This document shows positions 4,945 to 6,273 of a stretch of DNA of 6,273 nucleotides, piece by piece. Position numbers and translations under genes: made by a program. The notes beneath the pieces are model-generated. The model did not search any database, had not been told where the DNA came from, and saw only the letters and a list, made by a program, of their open reading frames with translations. The number at the start of each line of letters is the position of its first letter. The stretch's first letter is position 1. The stretch is from an uncultured Collinsella sp. (GTDB taxonomy: Bacteria > Actinomycetota > Coriobacteriia > Coriobacteriales > Coriobacteriaceae). Location of the stretch: contig URLR01000087.1 of assembly GCA_900548815.1 (NCBI GenBank), positions 1-6,273 of the forward strand, written 5' to 3'.

Positions 4945-6225
4945 ATGGAGATGGATGACAACAAGCGTAGACGGAATATGATCCTCTACGTGCTCATCGC
5001 CTTCGTTGTCTACCTCGTGCTCTCGACCGTTCTGTTCCCCAACATCGGTCACACGCAGCAGATTACGAAGACCGATTACTCGACGTTTGTCAAGGCGCTC
5101 GATAAGAAGAGTGTCGACAAGGTCGAGTACAACACGGACGATTACTCGATTTATTACACCAAGAAGGGCGAGGACGAGAACATCGCCTATAAGACGACCG
5201 GTGTGCCGAATGACGCGGGCTTTACCGATCGCGTGCTTGAATCTGGCGCCTCGCTTGAGTCGGTCGTTCCCGATAAGAACTCGGGTCTGATGACCTACTA
5301 CCTGCTCACGCTCATCCTTCCCATGGCGATTTTCTTCCTCATCGGTTGGTGGCTCAACCGCCGCATGAAGAAGGCCATGGGCGATGACGGTCCTTCGATG
5401 AACTTTGGCCGCGGTGGTTTTGGCGGCGGCGGACTGGGCAAGTCCGGCGCGCGCGTGATCGCCTCCAAGGACGTGGGCGTGACTTTTAAGGACGTTGCCG
5501 GTCAGGAAGAGGCCAAGGAGTCCCTTAAGGAGGTCGTCGACTTTCTGGAGAAGCCGCAGCGCTACGAGGAGATCGGCGCCAAGCTGCCGCGCGGTGCTCT
5601 CCTTGTTGGCCCTCCGGGTACCGGTAAGACCCTGCTTGCCAAGGCTGTTGCCGGCGAGGCCGGTGTTCCGTTCTTTAGCATTTCGGGCTCTGAGTTCGTT
5701 GAGATGTTTGTTGGTCGCGGCGCTGCTAAGGTTCGTGACCTGTTTAAGCAGGCCAAGGAAAAGGCCCCGTGCATCGTTTTTATCGATGAGATCGATACCA
5801 TCGGCAAAAAGCGTGATGGCGGCGGCTTTAGCGGCAACGACGAGCGCGAGCAGACGCTCAATCAGTTGCTGACCGAGATGGACGGCTTCGATAACCACAA
5901 GGGCATCGTCGTCCTTGCTGCCACCAACCGCCCCGACAGCCTTGACCCGGCTCTGTTGCGTCCCGGTCGCTTTGACCGCCGCATTCCCGTCGAGCTGCCC
6001 GATTTGACCGGTCGCAAGAATATCCTTGAGCTGCACGCCAAGAGCGTGAAGACCCAGCCGCCGATCGATCTGACCGCGATTGCCCGCGCCACGCCTGGTG
6101 CCTCGGGCGCCGATTTGGCCAATATCATCAACGAGGGCGCCCTGCGCGCCGTTCGCGAAGGTCGCAAGCGTGCAACCCAGGACGACTTCGAGGAGTCGGT
6201 GGAGGTCGTCATTGCCGGCCAACAG
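4945..6225 (+). CDS. ftsH: ATP-dependent zinc metalloprotease FtsH, 3' part missing
   Basis: A membrane-anchored AAA+ protease for quality control of membrane and some cytosolic proteins. The visible 427 residues hold, in order: a basic start (NKRRR), a membrane helix at about 12-31, an extracytoplasmic domain at about 32-114, a second helix at about 115-137, a Gly-rich linker at 155-167, Walker A GPPGTGKT at 222-229, pore motif FVG at 255-257, Walker B IVFIDEID at 277-284, and the second region of homology TNRPDSLDPALLRPGRFDR at 327-345 with its arginine fingers. The genomic sequence stops at IAGQQ, before the HEXXH zinc site, because the adapter begins. ATG 4945 has GGAG nine bases upstream. 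ATG 4930, directly after an in-frame TAG, would add five residues but has no ribosome site. ATG 4951 is also possible. Val after FVG is replaced by Arg (FVGRGAAKVRD). Confidence 0.96.
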
Positions 6226-6273
6226 CTGTCTCTTATACACATCTCCGAGCCCACGAGACGGACTCCTATCTCG
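6226..6273 (+). other. Nextera Read-2 adapter with i7 index, not genomic
   Basis: The mosaic end CTGTCTCTTATACACATCT starts at 6226 and runs into CCGAGCCCACGAGAC (to 6259). The eight bases GGACTCCT (6260-6267) match the i7 index I know as N705, and ATCTCG is the beginning of the P7 flow-cell sequence. Translation through it gives the familiar artefact tail SLIHISEPTRR fused to FtsH. Confidence 0.98.

Noticed and set aside
4570..6240. A 556-codon open frame on the minus strand opposite ftsH
   Set aside because: It begins in adapter sequence, runs antisense to an unmistakable FtsH, has low-complexity Leu/Arg/Gly/Ala-rich content and matches no family. It is an effect of codon bias in ftsH. It also covers the cobO remnant in a different frame.

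Overview
The window is a 6.2 kb piece of bacterial DNA, bases 26-6225, between untrimmed Illumina Nextera adapter sequence at both ends (1-25 and 6226-6273). The genes are moderately high in GC, use purine-rich Shine-Dalgarno sites about 4-8 bases before their starts, and include GTG as well as ATG starts. The protein set and style (PCA-type thymidylate synthase, DHFR with a VSN sequence in place of the usual PW-LP, Gly-rich FtsH linker) suggest a gut actinobacterium of the Coriobacteriia, most like Collinsella. That assignment is inference from recall, not a search.

Left part, minus strand: bases 433 to 26 encode a DUF134 (UPF0251) helix-turn-helix domain that runs in frame into the start of a NifX/NifB-type cofactor-binding domain. 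The gene is cut by the adapter. A strong ribosome binding site inside the frame could start the second domain on its own. Upstream, in the 166-base divergent region shared with thyA, two copies of the palindrome TGRCATATGTCA lie 53 bp apart, probably as operators.

Centre, plus strand: thyA (600-1448) is followed 9 bases later by a dihydrofolate reductase gene (1458-1976). This is a compact dTMP/folate-recycling operon: ThyA oxidises methylene-THF to DHF and DHFR reduces it back. A short GC-rich hairpin follows. Next come a TrmH/SpoU-family RNA 2'-O-ribose methyltransferase (2086-3000) and, after an intergenic inverted repeat, a 12-helix MATE-family transporter (3126-4475).

Right part: after the MATE gene there is a long imperfect inverted repeat (4499-4567). 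Then comes a minus-strand cob(I)alamin adenosyltransferase (cobO/btuR) remnant (4852-4605) that has lost about 95 central codons and carries a frameshift. Divergent from it is ftsH (from 4945, plus strand), which runs off the right end after the AAA+ ATPase domain and before the zinc-protease domain.

I see no wholly new multi-gene system. The items most worth checking are the paired CATATG-centred operators, the in-frame second start in the DUF134/NifX gene, the decayed cobO gene and the inverted repeat beside it. No RNA gene, CRISPR array or transposase gene is visible.
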